Assembly: GCA_045543675.1 (NCBI GenBank)
Contig: JAZPXM010000013.1
Coordinates: 1-6,999 of the forward strand
DNA: 6,999 bases
Source: URNF01 sp045543675
GTDB taxonomy: Bacteria; Bacillota; Clostridia; Oscillospirales; Acutalibacteraceae
Direction: 5' to 3'
In this document: positions 6,615 through 6,999 of the stretch, piece by piece
Numbering within the stretch: position 1 is the stretch's first letter
How the letters are laid out: every line of letters starts with the position of its first letter
Notes under the pieces: generated by a model
Database searches by the model: none
What the model was told of the DNA's origin: nothing
The model's input: the letters and a program-made list of their open reading frames with translations, nothing else
Translations under genes and position numbers: made by a program

Positions 6615-6999
6615 TTACGCGTTATGGACGGCGGTGGGTTTTTCGGTTTCCGTAAAGTGGTTACCGTAGTACGCATTCAGGTACATTTGCTTGATTTCGC
6701 TCATCAGCGGGTAACGGGGATTTGCGCCGGTGCATTGGTCATCAAACGCTTGTTCCACCATATCATCCAAACGGTCAAGGAAATCTTTTTCGTCAACACC
6801 GTAGTCTTTGATGGTAGCTTTGATACCCACTCTGACTTTGAGGTCATTGATAGCCTTGATAAGATTTTCGAGTTTTTCTTGGTCATTATTGCCGCCGAGT
6901 CCCAAATAATCGGCGATTTCGGCGTAACGCGCCAAGGTATGCGGATGGTCATATTGCGAGAAAGTGCCCATCTTGGCAGGTGCCTCACACGCGTTGAAA
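6615..6999 (-). CDS. adhE: Bifunctional acetaldehyde-CoA/alcohol dehydrogenase AdhE, C-terminal end (5' part outside window)
   Basis: The last 128 or so residues of AdhE, which reduces acetyl-CoA to acetaldehyde and then to ethanol with NADH and forms large cytoplasmic spirosomes. The frame is open to the right edge (FNACEAPAKMGTF, just before the ATG at 6971), so the first methionine seen is internal and the gene continues beyond the window. Recognisable AdhE segments are FSQYDHP, ARYAEIADYLGLGG and the near-invariant AFDDQCTGANPRYPL, followed by EIKQMYLNAYYG and a short polar tail ending in AVHNA. All belong to the helical C-terminal end of the iron-dependent alcohol dehydrogenase domain; the iron ligands and the aldehyde dehydrogenase half are not in view. 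A stand-alone iron alcohol dehydrogenase is possible but less likely, given these AdhE-type signatures. Confidence 0.92.
   Translation of the reverse strand, partial: FNACEAPAKMGTFSQYDHPHTLARYAEIADYLGLGGNNDQEKLENLIKAINDLKVRVGIKATIKDYGVDEKDFLDRLDDMVEQAFDDQCTGANPRYPLMSEIKQMYLNAYYGNHFTETEKPTAVHNA

Noticed and set aside
6704..6988. Alternative minus-strand frame over the adhE end
   Set aside because: It is out of frame with the clear AdhE homology, which is continuous from the window edge to the stop at 6615, so there is no frameshift.
1..6999. CRISPR array, tRNA, insertion sequence or phage remains
   Set aside because: No regularly spaced repeats, cloverleaf sequences, transposase or terminal inverted repeats were seen; the only notable inverted repeat is the terminator at 5801-5843.

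Overview
The window is a gene-dense stretch (about 98% coding) from a low-oxygen, fermentative Firmicute, most likely a member of the Clostridia. This rests on three observations: the gene order stringent-response synthetase C-terminus, dtd, metallo-beta-lactamase (MBL) fold hydrolase, hemZ, which is a familiar clostridial arrangement; the HemZ form of the HemN/HemW radical SAM family; and a fermentative bifunctional AdhE. Strong Shine-Dalgarno sequences of the AGGAG type and a consensus sigma-A type promoter agree with this. The genus cannot be told from the sequence.

Layout. Positions 1-4094 form one plus-strand run of five tightly packed genes: the 3' end of a RelA/SpoT-type (p)ppGpp synthetase/hydrolase, D-aminoacyl-tRNA deacylase (dtd), an MBL-fold hydrolase of the glyoxalase II type, hemZ, and a uridine-kinase-like nucleoside kinase that overlaps hemZ by ATGA. 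No hairpin terminator follows the kinase. A promoter with a perfect TATAAT box starts directly after its stop codon and drives a second plus-strand unit (4166-5802): a 119-residue helical protein ending in a zinc ribbon, overlapped by ATGA with an amidohydrolase of the 5-methylthioadenosine/S-adenosylhomocysteine deaminase family. A 43-nt perfect palindrome with A and T tracts (5801-5843) then terminates transcription from both sides. The right end is on the minus strand: the 3' end of adhE (6615-6999) followed after 18 nt by a small APH-fold phosphotransferase (5847-6596).

How the genes work together. The first run mixes translation quality control (dtd), stringent response and small-molecule metabolism; such grouping is by conserved order more than by one pathway. 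The second unit is a nucleoside-salvage or methyl-cycle enzyme with an uncharacterised zinc-ribbon partner. The third pairs the main ethanol-forming fermentation enzyme with a kinase of unknown substrate.

I found no mobile element, CRISPR array, tRNA, rRNA, riboswitch or defence system, and no gene-free stretch longer than about 70 nt. The most notable signals are a shift in leucine codon use inside hemZ, the HemW-like cluster motif of HemZ, the kinase without its usual N-terminal domains, the zinc-ribbon/amidohydrolase pair and the adhE/kinase pair. No clear new system is visible; the region is mostly housekeeping.
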